From contig NZ_LMAU01000002.1 in assembly GCF_001441535.1 (NCBI RefSeq), positions 1-64,000 of the forward strand: a stretch of DNA of 64,000 nucleotides, in the 5' to 3' direction. Of this stretch, positions 36,114-45,194 are shown piece by piece; the stretch's first letter is position 1, and each line of letters begins with the position of its first letter. The notes beneath the pieces are model-generated. The model had not been told where the DNA came from. It saw only the letters and a list, made by a program, of their open reading frames with translations, and did not search any database. The stretch is from Tsuneonella troitsensis (GTDB lineage Bacteria; Pseudomonadota; Alphaproteobacteria; Sphingomonadales; Sphingomonadaceae). Position numbers and translations under genes: made by a program.

Positions 36114-37958
36114 ATGCCCGAACTTCGCTCCCGCACTTCCACCCACGGCCGCAACATGGCCGGCGCGCGCGGCCTGTGGCGCGCGACGGGCATGAAGGAC
36201 GGCGATTTCGGCAAGCCGATCGTCGCCGTGGTGAACAGTTTCACCCAGTTCGTGCCGGGCCACGTCCACCTCAAGGACCTTGGCCAACTGGTTGCCCGCC
36301 AGATCGAGGTGGCTGGTGGAGTGGCCAAGGAATTCAACACGATAGCGGTCGATGATGGCATCGCGATGGGGCACGACGGGATGCTCTATTCGCTTCCCAG
36401 CCGCGAACTGATCGCCGACAGCGTCGAATACATGGTCAACGCACACTGCGCCGACGCGATGGTGTGCATCTCCAACTGCGACAAGATCACCCCCGGCATG
36501 CTGATGGCCGCAATGCGAATCAACATTCCGGCTGTGTTCGTCAGCGGCGGTCCTATGGAAGCGGGCAAGGTGGTGGTGAACGGCAAGACCGTCGCGCTCG
36601 ATCTCGTCGACGCGATGGTCGCCGCGGCGGACGAGTCCTACACCGACGAGGAAGTGGCCGAAATCGAGAAGGCCGCCTGCCCGACCTGCGGTTCGTGCAG
36701 TGGTATGTTCACCGCCAATTCGATGAACTGCCTGACCGAGGCACTCGGCCTCTCGCTGCCCGGCAACGGATCGGTGCTCGCCACCCATGCCGACCGGCAG
36801 GGCCTGTTCGAGCGGGCCGGGCGCCTCGTGGTCGCATTGTGCAACCGCTATTACGGCGAGGGCGACGAAAGCGTTCTGCCGCGCAACGTCGCCACGTTCG
36901 AGGCGTTCGAGAACGCCATGAGCCTCGACATCGCGATGGGCGGGTCGACCAACACCGTGCTCCACCTGCTTGCCGCCGCGCACGAGGCGGGGGTCGATTT
37001 CACCATGCAGGACATCGACCGGCTCAGCCGCGAAGTGCCGTGCCTGTGCAAGGTCGCGCCCGCCAAGAGCGACGTTCACATGGAGGACGTCCACCGCGCG
37101 GGCGGGATCATGGGCATCCTCGGCGAACTCGACCGTGCCGGACTGTTGCACACGGCGCTGCCCACAGTCCACTCGCCGACAATGGGCGATGCGCTGGCCG
37201 ACTGGGACGTGCGGCTGACGAACAATCCGAAGGTGCAGGATTTCTACCGCGCCGCGCCGGGCGGGGTCCCCACGCAGACCGCCTTCAGCCAGGACAAGCG
37301 GTGGGAAGCGCTCGACACCGATCGGCAGTCCGGCGTGATCCGGTCGAAGGAGCACGCCTTCAGCCAGGATGGGGGCCTCGCGGTACTGTTCGGCAACCTC
37401 GCCAAGGACGGCTGCATCGTAAAGACCGCGGGGGTGGACGAGAGCATCCTCAGCTTCGGCGGCCCGGCCAAGGTCTACGAAAGCCAGGACGCGGCGGTGG
37501 CGGCGATCCTTACCGACCAAGTCGTGTCGGGCGACGTGGTGGTGATCCGCTACGAAGGGCCGCGCGGCGGGCCGGGGATGCAGGAGATGCTCTACCCGAC
37601 GAGCTACCTCAAGTCGAAGGGGCTGGGCGCCGAGTGCGCGCTGGTGACCGACGGACGTTTCTCGGGCGGCACGAGCGGACTTTCGATCGGGCATTGCAGT
37701 CCCGAAGCGGCGGAGGGCGGAACGATCGGACTGGTGCAGGATGGCGACTGGATCGAGATCGACATTCCCAATCGCACCATCCAGCTCGTCGTGCCCGACG
37801 ATGAGCTCGCCCGTCGCCGCGCCGCGCAGGACGAGAAGGGATGGTATCCGGCCAAGCCGCGCCCGCGTGCCGTGTCGCCCGCGCTGCAGGCCTATGCGGC
37901 GATGACGACCAGCGCAGCCCGCGGAGCGGTCCGCGACGTAAGCCGGTTGCGTCGCTGA
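36114..37958 (+). CDS. ilvD: Dihydroxy-acid dehydratase
   Basis: A 614-residue iron-sulfur enzyme for the fourth step of valine and isoleucine synthesis. Cluster cysteines are visible in [10 protein letters not shown] and [17 protein letters not shown], and the C-terminal [19 protein letters not shown] motif is intact. The start has an AAGGA site. The stop overlaps the following lipoprotein gene in TGATG. No other ilv gene is in this window. Confidence 0.97.
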   Translation: MPELRSRTSTHGRNMAGARGLWRATGMKDGDFGKPIVAVVNSFTQFVPGHVHLKDLGQLVARQIEVAGGVAKEFNTIAVDDGIAMGHDGMLYSLPSRELIADSVEYMVNAHCADAMVCISNCDKITPGMLMAAMRINIPAVFVSGGPMEAGKVVVNGKTVALDLVDAMVAAADESYTDEEVAEIEKAACPTCGSCSGMFTANSMNCLTEALGLSLPGNGSVLATHADRQGLFERAGRLVVALCNRYYGEGDESVLPRNVATFEAFENAMSLDIAMGGSTNTVLHLLAAAHEAGVDFTMQDIDRLSREVPCLCKVAPAKSDVHMEDVHRAGGIMGILGELDRAGLLHTALPTVHSPTMGDALADWDVRLTNNPKVQDFYRAAPGGVPTQTAFSQDKRWEALDTDRQSGVIRSKEHAFSQDGGLAVLFGNLAKDGCIVKTAGVDESILSFGGPAKVYESQDAAVAAILTDQVVSGDVVVIRYEGPRGGPGMQEMLYPTSYLKSKGLGAECALVTDGRFSGGTSGLSIGHCSPEAAEGGTIGLVQDGDWIEIDIPNRTIQLVVPDDELARRRAAQDEKGWYPAKPRPRAVSPALQAYAAMTTSAARGAVRDVSRLRR

Positions 37959-38314
37959 TGCGGATTGCTGTGCTGCTGGGTTGTGTGGCGCTTGGTGCGT
38001 GTGGCGGAGGTGAAACCCAGCCGCAGGCCGTCGCCGGTGCAAAATCGATCGAGTGCGCCTTGGGTGAAGGCTCGGACTTCGGCGAAGATTGCCTGGTGGA
38101 ACGTGTTCAGGGCGAGCAGGGTCCAGAGTTCGTGGTCCGGCATCCGGACGGGAAGTTCCGGCGTCTGCGGATCGCCGACGATCGCAGCGGGATGATCGCG
38201 GTCGACGGGGCCGACGACGCGATCAACGCGTTCGTCGGGCAGCCGCAGGTGCTCGAGGTTGCCGTCGGCGCGGACCGCTATCGTTTTCCGGCCGATATCG
38301 ATGCGCAGCCCTGA
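37958..38314 (+). CDS. Small lipoprotein downstream of ilvD
   Basis: A 118-residue protein with a lipobox (VALGAC) after a 14-residue hydrophobic leader. The mature part has a Cys pair (SIECAL and GEDCLV) and a beta-rich middle (EFVVRHPDGKFRRLRIADD). No family recognised. It starts one base into the ilvD stop and overlaps the Nnr gene by 14 bases, so all three are on one message, though a link to branched-chain amino acids is not implied. Confidence 0.75.
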   Translation: MRIAVLLGCVALGACGGGETQPQAVAGAKSIECALGEGSDFGEDCLVERVQGEQGPEFVVRHPDGKFRRLRIADDRSGMIAVDGADDAINAFVGQPQVLEVAVGADRYRFPADIDAQP

Positions 38315-39698
38315 TCAGGTCCTGACCACAGCCCAGATGCGCGCTGCCGAGGATGCGGCGATCGCACAGGGCGTGTCGGTCGACGAACTGATGCTGCGGG
38401 CCGGTCGCGGCGCAGCGGAGTGGGTATGGCGCATGGCTGCGGGCCGCTCGGTCACGGTGCTGTGCGGACCGGGCAACAACGGCGGCGACGGTTACGTGAT
38501 CGCGGAAACCCTGCACCGGCGCGGGTTGGCGGTGTCCGTGGTCGCTCCCGTCGAACCTAGGACCGATGCTGCCGCGAGCGCGCGGTCGGCCTGGCAGGGT
38601 GCGGCCGCCAGCGGTGCCGACGATCGGCACGGCGGGGTGTTCGTCGATTGCCTGTTCGGATCGGGCCTGGAACGGTCGCTGTCCGCCGAACACGAGGAAT
38701 TGCTCGCCAGGCTCGCGGCGCGCCATGCTTTCTCCGTCGCGATCGACCTGCCGAGCGGGGTCGCGACCGACGACGGAGCGCTGCTTGGCACCGTTCCCCG
38801 GTTCGACCTGACGCTTGCGCTGGGCGCGTGGAAGCCGGCGCATTTCCTGATGCCCGCGCTCGAGCGGATGGGCGAAGTGCGGCTGGTCGATATCGGGATC
38901 GAGCCACACCCGGGAGCCGCGAGCGTCTTCGCGCGTCCGCGCCCGTCCGCGCCCGAGCGCGGGGCGCACAAGTATTCGCGCGGGCTGGTCGGCGTGATCT
39001 CCGGTTCGATGACCGGGGCGGCGCTGCTGGCCGCAGGCGCGGCAATGCGCGGTGGGGCGGGGTACGTGAAGCTGCTCTCCGACAAGTCGCACCCCGCGGC
39101 CCCGGCATCGCTGGTGGTCGACGAGCGCGACCTCGGCACCGCGCTGGACGACCGCCGCTGGTCGGCGCTGCTGGTCGGTCCGGGCCTGGGCCGGGACGAC
39201 ACTGCACGGGCAAGGCTGGCCGCCGTGCTGGAGGTGGGCGTGCCGACCGTGATCGATGCGGACGCGCTCCACCTGCTCGACGACGAGGCGATCGAGGGTG
39301 TCGATGCGTCGCGGCTGCTGCTCACGCCCCACGAAGGCGAATTGGCGCGGTTGTGCGAGGCATTCGGCATCTCGGCGACGGGCAAGGTGGACCGCGCGCA
39401 GGGATTGGCCACCCGCACGGGTATGACCGTGCTCGCCAAGGGACCCGATACCGTGCTCGCGTCGGGCGAGGGGAGGATCGCGTTCTTCCGACCTGCATCG
39501 ACATGGCTCTCGACCGCGGGCACCGGCGATGTGCTGGCAGGACTGGCGGCGAGCCACCTCGCCACCGGTCGCGATCCGTTCGTCGCGGCGGGCGAGGCGG
39601 TTTGGTTGCATTCGGAAGCTGCGCGGATCGCCAGCCCGGCGTTTACGGCCGACGGTCTTGTCCATTCCATTCCAGCAGCTTACGCGCGCTTCCTGTGA
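38301..39698 (+). CDS. nnr: Bifunctional NAD(P)HX epimerase/dehydratase
   Basis: A 465-residue fusion that repairs hydrated NAD(P)H. The N-terminal YjeF epimerase domain (residues about 1-200) has CGPGNNGGDGYVIAETL and FVDCLFGSG; the C-terminal dehydratase/kinase-fold domain (about 215-465) has IDADALHLL, LLTPHEGELARL and STAGTGDVLAG. The ATG at 38301 begins at MRSPDQVLTTAQM. Its stop overlaps the GTG of the RNA methyltransferase gene. Confidence 0.94.
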   Translation: MRSPDQVLTTAQMRAAEDAAIAQGVSVDELMLRAGRGAAEWVWRMAAGRSVTVLCGPGNNGGDGYVIAETLHRRGLAVSVVAPVEPRTDAAASARSAWQGAAASGADDRHGGVFVDCLFGSGLERSLSAEHEELLARLAARHAFSVAIDLPSGVATDDGALLGTVPRFDLTLALGAWKPAHFLMPALERMGEVRLVDIGIEPHPGAASVFARPRPSAPERGAHKYSRGLVGVISGSMTGAALLAAGAAMRGGAGYVKLLSDKSHPAAPASLVVDERDLGTALDDRRWSALLVGPGLGRDDTARARLAAVLEVGVPTVIDADALHLLDDEAIEGVDASRLLLTPHEGELARLCEAFGISATGKVDRAQGLATRTGMTVLAKGPDTVLASGEGRIAFFRPASTWLSTAGTGDVLAGLAASHLATGRDPFVAAGEAVWLHSEAARIASPAFTADGLVHSIPAAYARFL

Positions 39699-40885
39699 TC
39701 GAACCTGAGAAAATCGTGCGGGTCGCCGCCAAGGGCGACGGCGTCACGGCGAGCGGACGCCATGTCGCGCTGGCCGCGCCGGGCGATGTGGTGCTGGCCG
39801 ACGGAACGGTGGAGCCGGGGCCGCACCGCGCCGTTCCGCCGTGCCGTCATTTCGGGCGCTGCGGCGGCTGCCAGTTGCAGCATCTCGACGAACGAGCGCT
39901 GGCCGCCTTCGTGCGTGACCGTGTGTTGCACGCCGCGCGCTCGCAGGGGCTCGAGCCTGAGGTGCTGGCGCCGACACACCTGTCCCCGCCGCGCAGCCGC
40001 CGTCGCGCATCGCTGCACGCGCAGCCCGCTGGCGGCAAGGTCGCACTCGGGTTTCGCGAGGCGGGTTCTCATCGGATCGTCGATCTGGCCGAATGCCATG
40101 TGCTGCGGCCCGAACTGTTCGCCCTCGTCGCGCCCTTGCGCAGGATGCTGGCGAGCCAGCGCGGACGCTGGGCGGTCGATATCGACCTGACGCTTGCCGA
40201 TCAGGGCGTGGACGTGGGGTTGAAGGGCCTCGCGATGGAGGGGCTCGAGGCGACCGAGGCCGCGCTCGATTTCGCGCGCGAGAACGGACTGGCGCGGCTG
40301 TCGGTCGATCTCGGTTACGGGGCCGAACCGGTGTGGGAGCCCGAGCCCGTCACCGTAACGCTGGGATCGGTGCCCGTCGGCCTGCCGCCCGGCGCATTCC
40401 TTCAGGCGACGGCGGACGGTGAAGCCGCGCTGGTGTCAGCTGCGAAGGAATGGCTGGCCGCAAGCGCCTCGGCGGCGGACCTGTTCGCGGGTCTGGGGAC
40501 TTTCGCCTTCGCCCTGGGAAAGCCGGTCAGCGCCTACGAGGCTGCGCGCGATGCGCATCTCGCCTGCCGGGCAGCAGCTGCGCGGCACCGCGTCCCGGTC
40601 GAGGCGCATCATCGCGACCTGTTCCGCAACCCCGTGATGCCCGACGAGCTTTCCGCGTTCGACGCCGTGGTGCTCGACCCGCCTCGTGCCGGTGCTCGGG
40701 AGCAGGTCGCGCGCATTGCGGCCAGCACGGTCGAACGCGTGGTCTATATCAGTTGCAACCCGGCAAGCTGGGCCAAGGATGCCCGCGTCCTGGCCGATGC
40801 GGGCTTTCGCCTCGCGGACCTACGCCCGGTGGGACAATTCCGCTGGTCGACCCACGTCGAACTCGCGAGCCTGTTCGTCCGCTGA
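39695..40885 (+). CDS. RlmD/TrmA-type RNA (uracil-5) methyltransferase
   Basis: A 396-residue SAM-dependent RNA methyltransferase starting from GTG. An Fe-S cysteine set (CRHFGRCGGCQLQH) lies near residue 55, the SAM motif DLFAGLGTFAFAL near 265, and the catalytic block VVLDPPRAGA followed by YISCNPASWAKDA gives the active Cys. The class makes 5-methyluridine in tRNA or 23S rRNA; the exact target cannot be read. The TRAM domain usual at the N-terminus is shortened. It is coupled to nnr and ends 11 bases from the convergent XrtA minus arm. Confidence 0.88.
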   Translation: MIEPEKIVRVAAKGDGVTASGRHVALAAPGDVVLADGTVEPGPHRAVPPCRHFGRCGGCQLQHLDERALAAFVRDRVLHAARSQGLEPEVLAPTHLSPPRSRRRASLHAQPAGGKVALGFREAGSHRIVDLAECHVLRPELFALVAPLRRMLASQRGRWAVDIDLTLADQGVDVGLKGLAMEGLEATEAALDFARENGLARLSVDLGYGAEPVWEPEPVTVTLGSVPVGLPPGAFLQATADGEAALVSAAKEWLAASASAADLFAGLGTFAFALGKPVSAYEAARDAHLACRAAAARHRVPVEAHHRDLFRNPVMPDELSAFDAVVLDPPRAGAREQVARIAASTVERVVYISCNPASWAKDARVLADAGFRLADLRPVGQFRWSTHVELASLFVR

Positions 40886-40896
40886 CGGCCGCGGCA

Positions 40897-41676
40897 CTAC
40901 TTGCCGCGCAAAGCAGCCAGCAATTCCACCTTCAGCCAGTCGCGCGCATGCGGTTCGACGTAAGCGTGACTCGCATTCTCGCAGACCCGGACATCGGCGT
41001 CGGGATCGAGCGGAAACGATTCGCGAAAGACCTGCGCGGTGCGGTCGTTCTGGGCGAGCAGGAACCGGTAAGGCTTGGTCGAGGCGTCGAGGCCCGCCGC
41101 CATGTCCTGCGCAAGCGTGGTGACCTTGGGCGCCGGGCCGACCGAGCGGACGATTCCGCGCGCCAGCTTTCCCAGGTCGATCTTGCCCGTGACGAGACGG
41201 ACCAGCTCGCGCGGATCCTTGAGCTTGCTGGCATAGCGCGAACGGATGACGTCGGCCGGCAGGGCGCCGTCGTCTTGCTCGATGGTCCAGGGGTTGGACA
41301 GGACCAACCCGTCGCACAGGTCGCCCCTCATCAGCATCAGCGCGCTGGCCGCGTCGCAGTTGCCGAAGGCGATCATCCGGTTCATCGCCGGCAGCATCGC
41401 GCGGAATGCCTCAATCGCGGCGAGGATGTCTTTCCGGCTCGCGCGGAAACCACGATCCTCGCCTTCGCTGTCGCCCACGCCGCGGCGGTCGAAACGAAAG
41501 ACGGGGAAACCGGCCTGGGCAATCGACCGGGCAAGCGCAGCCTGGCCGGAAAACGCGCCCGCGCGGACCTCGTTGCCGCCGGTGACGATCAGCAGACCGC
41601 TGGTTCCAGGCGCGGTGTCGAGCGTTCCGGCAAGCGTGCTGCCGTCGCACCCGAAGGTCAGGTGGTAGCGGTTCAT
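40897..41676 (-). CDS. Exosortase A-associated hydrolase 1
   Basis: A 259-residue alpha/beta hydrolase of the kind always found with exosortase A (TIGR03100-like). RFDRRGVGDSEGEDRGF marks the fold and the nucleophile elbow is GNCDAAS, i.e. a cysteine (Cys107) in place of the usual serine. The substrate is unknown; family context suggests a thioesterase or acyltransferase step. It ends 11 bases before the convergent RNA methyltransferase. The ATG overlaps the hydrolase 2-like gene's stop by 4 bases. Confidence 0.9.
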   Translation of the reverse strand: MNRYHLTFGCDGSTLAGTLDTAPGTSGLLIVTGGNEVRAGAFSGQAALARSIAQAGFPVFRFDRRGVGDSEGEDRGFRASRKDILAAIEAFRAMLPAMNRMIAFGNCDAASALMLMRGDLCDGLVLSNPWTIEQDDGALPADVIRSRYASKLKDPRELVRLVTGKIDLGKLARGIVRSVGPAPKVTTLAQDMAAGLDASTKPYRFLLAQNDRTAQVFRESFPLDPDADVRVCENASHAYVEPHARDWLKVELLAALRGK

Positions 41677-42359
41677 GCGGCGCCGATCCCGCCCGCGACC
41701 GCTGCCGCCAACGCACCGGCCTGCGCCGCATCGTCGCCCGGTTCCGCCCGCAGCCAAAGGCCCGGTCCGCCCAGTGACGCTTGCTCGATCTCGCTGAGCG
41801 CGGTGTCGGGCTCGGCGCTTTCGAGAGCGGCGAACATCTCGGCGCCAAGGCGCCAGCCCGCCAAGTCGATCCCTTCGCGCCGCGCGGCCGCCTGCAGGTC
41901 TTCGGTCCGTTCGGCCGCGCCTGCTTCCTTCGCAGCAATCGTCCGCGCCCGCAGCATGGCCCGCATCACCTGCCGGCCGCCGATCGGGGCGTAGCGCCAG
42001 CCGGGAAGTCCCTGTGGTGCAAGGAGTGAGCCGGCGCGGATCGTCAGCACGTGGGTTGCCCGAAAATGCCCGGCTGCAGCAGCCGCAGCGGCGCGCCAGC
42101 CGTCGAGCGTCTGGTCTTCCAGCTTTGCGCGGCTTTCGTTGGTGCCCGGAAAATCCGGCAGCACGCTGTCGATCCCGGATCCATCCAGCTGCCGCATGAC
42201 CTCGACGGTCTGGCGACGCAGCTTGTTCGCCTCGTCGAACCACGCCGGCAACACGACCAGGCGCCGGTCCCTCCTTCGGTCGAAGGTTAGCGCCAACTCG
42301 TCTCGCGTGCCGCCGCCGGATGCGGGGCACGGCCATTCGGTGAGTTCGAACGGGGTCAC
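41673..42359 (-). CDS. Exosortase A-associated hydrolase 2-like protein
   Basis: A 228-residue protein in the position of hydrolase 2 of XrtA clusters. It keeps the family's first half (RRLVVLPAWFDEANKLRRQTVEVMRQL, VLPDFPGTNES) and the later APIGGRQVMRAMLRAR segment. The nucleophile elbow position reads TIRAGS, with no clear catalytic residue, and the charge-relay His is not obvious. It is therefore a weak, possibly inactive, member of the fold. It overlaps both neighbours by 4 bases. Confidence 0.72.
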   Translation of the reverse strand: MTPFELTEWPCPASGGGTRDELALTFDRRRDRRLVVLPAWFDEANKLRRQTVEVMRQLDGSGIDSVLPDFPGTNESRAKLEDQTLDGWRAAAAAAAGHFRATHVLTIRAGSLLAPQGLPGWRYAPIGGRQVMRAMLRARTIAAKEAGAAERTEDLQAAARREGIDLAGWRLGAEMFAALESAEPDTALSEIEQASLGGPGLWLRAEPGDDAAQAGALAAAVAGGIGAA

Positions 42360-42646
42360 GCCGAGGCGGCTTTACCCTCGGCAAAGGCCAGCAGGCCGCC
42401 GTAGGTTTCGAGCATTTCGCCGTCGACGTCGTCGTCGTCGATCACGATATCGAGACGGTCCTCCATCTCGGTCAGCAGACCCGCGACGGCCATCGAATCG
42501 AGTTCGGGAAGGTGTCCGAACAGCCCGGTTTCGCTATCGAAATCGGCAACGCGGTCGGCGTCCAGCCCGAGAACGTCGGAGAGGATCGCACGCAATTTCG
42601 CGTCGATCGCCCCGCGGCTCGGTGCAAGCTTGTGGCCGTCAGTCAT
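42356..42646 (-). CDS. Acyl carrier protein of the XrtA cluster
   Basis: A 96-residue ACP-like protein. The phosphopantetheine attachment Ser is Ser51 in LPELDSMAVAGLL, the usual D-S-[LM] setting, and the helices before and after fit the ACP fold. Exosortase clusters commonly carry a dedicated ACP working with the acyl-CoA/AMP ligase encoded on the opposite strand. It overlaps the hydrolase 2-like gene by 4 bases. Confidence 0.9.
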   Translation of the reverse strand: MTDGHKLAPSRGAIDAKLRAILSDVLGLDADRVADFDSETGLFGHLPELDSMAVAGLLTEMEDRLDIVIDDDDVDGEMLETYGGLLAFAEGKAASA

Positions 42647-42681
42647 CCGGGCTTCTTTCCCCTAACGAAACGGTGGGCGCC

Positions 42682-43653
42682 CTAGCTGGCGCGCAGGCCG
42701 CGTGCAAGCGCGCGCACGCCGCGCCGGGCAAGCTGGGGCCAGGCGGCAGGCTGGCGCGGGTCGAGGCAGTCGATGCGATAGCGCGGCCGGTCGATCTCCA
42801 TCCACTCGCGCTTGTAGGGGTCGTTGCCGGTTCCGAAATCGACCAGGTTCACGCGGTCGACATCGATTACGCGTTCGAACAGCGCGGCGCTGAGTGTCGT
42901 ACCGGCGGACAGCGGCTTCGCGCTTTCGCGATGGGCGAGCTTGTGGATGTAGGCGATCCCGCTCTCCACGGTCCAGAACTGCGCGGCGACCGCCTGTCCC
43001 TCTGCCCGCGCAACGCCTAGCCGGATGCGGCCTGCTTCGCCTTCTGCCTCGGCGAACGCGCGCAAGAGCGCTGGATCGCCTTCTTCGGGCTTCCAGCTTT
43101 CGGCGTAAATCGCTTCGTATTCGGACCAAACGGAATCGTCGAAGCGATCGAGGATCGCGACCTCGACTTTCTTCGCCTTGCGTTTCAGCGTGGTGCGCAT
43201 CTGGCCGGGCCGGCCCTCCCAGTACTCCGCGAAGCTGCGGCCCCGGACGGGCAGAACGTGGTTGTGGTCGCATTGCTCGACCGTCACCCGCCATCCAGCG
43301 GTGCGAAACGCAGCGGCAAGCGCGGCGGCGCTGCCGTCTTCGTCCGGCACGGGCCAGAGCGTCACACGGTGCGCACGGCTGCGAAGACCGGCTGCGATTC
43401 CGCCAAGGGCACTCGTCGGTCCCAAAGGTCTCCAGCCGAACGTGTACCAGTTACGCAAAGACTGGATGTCGCCATGGGTTTCGCTCAAGACCATCGCGGT
43501 CGTCCCGGCACAATCGGACGCAAGCGCCACCAGCGGCTTTGCGCCGCTTTTGGCCAGCAGGGCGAACCATTCGGCGCGGTCGAACGGTCCCGATGCAGCC
43601 GCATCGACGGCTTGCAAGACGTTAACCGTGTCGTGATAGCTGACCGCGACCAA
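42682..43653 (-). CDS. FemAB/GNAT-type acyltransferase of the XrtA cluster
   Basis: A 323-residue protein with the BcsL/CelD-type GNAT fold (Acetyltransf_6): the central segment YWEGRPGQMRTTLKRKAKKVEVAIL and the VAAQFWTVESGIAYIHKLAHRE acyltransfer core are typical of FemAB-like peptidoglycan or polysaccharide acyltransferases. A likely donor is the product on the cluster ACP. Its TTG start is 26 bases from the divergent ligase gene, with GAAGGGG upstream. Substrates are inferred only from context. Confidence 0.8.
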   Translation of the reverse strand: MVAVSYHDTVNVLQAVDAAASGPFDRAEWFALLAKSGAKPLVALASDCAGTTAMVLSETHGDIQSLRNWYTFGWRPLGPTSALGGIAAGLRSRAHRVTLWPVPDEDGSAAALAAAFRTAGWRVTVEQCDHNHVLPVRGRSFAEYWEGRPGQMRTTLKRKAKKVEVAILDRFDDSVWSEYEAIYAESWKPEEGDPALLRAFAEAEGEAGRIRLGVARAEGQAVAAQFWTVESGIAYIHKLAHRESAKPLSAGTTLSAALFERVIDVDRVNLVDFGTGNDPYKREWMEIDRPRYRIDCLDPRQPAAWPQLARRGVRALARGLRAS

Positions 43654-43679
43654 AGCCGTTTCGCCCCTTCGGAGTAACC

Positions 43680-45194
43680 ATGACCCTTGCGCTCGATCCC
43701 CGGCCCCGGCCGCTCGATCACCTTGCCGAAAGGGGCAGGGGCGATGCGCCGGCGCTGGTCTTGCGCATGGGGTCGCTTAACCATCAGGACTTAAGAACCC
43801 GTGTCGGGCGGCTTGCCACCTGGCTCGCCGGGCGCGCTGCGACGGGCGATCGGATCGCGAGCTGGGCGGCGAAGGGAGAGGCGACCTGCCTGCTGCCGCT
43901 CGCCTGCGCCCGCGCCGGGGTGGTCCACGTGCCCATCAATCCGCTGCTCAAACGGATGCAGGTTGCGCACATCGTCGCAGACAGCGGCGCCGTCATGCTG
44001 ATCGGCAACGAGGCTCGGCTCGCCAGCCTCGAGGATGGCGACCTGCCCGCCGGGTGCGATACCGTGACGGAAGCAGACCTCGTCAGCGGGCTCGATGCGC
44101 TTGCGATCATGGGACCGTCGGACCACGACCCGGACGATATCGCGGCGATCCTCTACACCAGCGGTTCGACCGGGAAGCCCAAGGGGGTCGTCCTCAGCCA
44201 CGCGAACATGTGGCTCGGCGCGGTTAGCGTCGCGCATTATCTGGGTTTGGGCGCAGACGATGTGACGCTCTCGGTGCTGCCGCTCAGCTTCGATTACGGC
44301 CAGAACCAGTTGCTGAGCGCATGGTACGCCGGCGGCTCGGTCGTCCCGCTCGATTACCTGATGCCGCGCGACGTGGTGAAGGCCTGTGCCCGCCACCGCA
44401 TCACGACGCTGGCCGCCGTCCCCCCGTTGTGGGTGCAGTTGACCGAACTCGACTGGCCCGAAGAGGCGACTGCCTCCATGCGGCGCCTGACCAACAGCGG
44501 CGGAGCGCTGACCGAGCCGCTCGTCCGGTCGCTACGCCGCATATTCCCGCAGGCGCGGGTGTTCCCGATGTACGGCCTGACCGAGGCGTTCCGTTCGACC
44601 TATCTCGACCCCGCGCTGGTGGACAGTCATCCGACCTCGATGGGCAAGGCGATCCCGTTCGCCGAGATACTGGTGGTGGCGGACGACGGGTCGCTGGCCG
44701 GCGATGGCCAGGAAGGCGAACTGGTCCACGCCGGGCCTCTCGTCGCTCACGGTTACTGGAACGACCCGGAGCGCACCGCCGAGCGGTTCAAGGCTGCGCC
44801 AGCCGCCTCGGCCTATGGCGGGATGGCGGTGTGGTCGGGCGACCGGGTTCGGCGCGACGGCGACGGCCTGCTCTATTTCGTCGGGCGGCGCGATGCGATG
44901 ATCAAGAGCGCCGGCAACCGGATCAGCCCGCAGGAGGTCGAGGACGCGGCGATTGCGACCGGAGCGGTGGCCGAAGCCGTGGCGGTCGGCGTACCGGACC
45001 CGCGTCTGGGTCAGGTCGTGTGCCTCGCCGTTCGGCCGCAAGCGACTTTCGACGAGGCGGCTTTCCGCAAGGCATTGGCCGCCGCGCTCCCCAATTTCAT
45101 GCAACCCCGTACCATCCGCACCTACGACGCGATGCCGCGCAATCCGAACGGCAAGCTCGACCGCAATGCCCTCGCACAGGAGATGAGCGAATGA
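43680..45194 (+). CDS. Acyl-CoA/AMP ligase, exosortase A-associated
   Basis: A 504-residue ANL-superfamily adenylating enzyme of the exosortase-associated type (TIGR03098-like). The AMP-binding signature is YTSGSTGKPKGV, the later YGLTEAFRSTYLDP and the hinge GRRDAMIKSAGNRISPQEVE precede a C-terminal NGKLDRNAL lysine. It should adenylate a carboxylic or amino acid and load it onto CoA or the cluster ACP; the substrate is unknown. It heads the plus arm, and its stop overlaps the next ATG (ATGA). Confidence 0.92.
   Translation: MTLALDPRPRPLDHLAERGRGDAPALVLRMGSLNHQDLRTRVGRLATWLAGRAATGDRIASWAAKGEATCLLPLACARAGVVHVPINPLLKRMQVAHIVADSGAVMLIGNEARLASLEDGDLPAGCDTVTEADLVSGLDALAIMGPSDHDPDDIAAILYTSGSTGKPKGVVLSHANMWLGAVSVAHYLGLGADDVTLSVLPLSFDYGQNQLLSAWYAGGSVVPLDYLMPRDVVKACARHRITTLAAVPPLWVQLTELDWPEEATASMRRLTNSGGALTEPLVRSLRRIFPQARVFPMYGLTEAFRSTYLDPALVDSHPTSMGKAIPFAEILVVADDGSLAGDGQEGELVHAGPLVAHGYWNDPERTAERFKAAPAASAYGGMAVWSGDRVRRDGDGLLYFVGRRDAMIKSAGNRISPQEVEDAAIATGAVAEAVAVGVPDPRLGQVVCLAVRPQATFDEAAFRKALAAALPNFMQPRTIRTYDAMPRNPNGKLDRNALAQEMSE

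Noticed and set aside
36099-38042. A 647-codon minus-strand frame opposite ilvD
   Set aside because: Antisense to a complete ilvD with no ribosome site and no domain.
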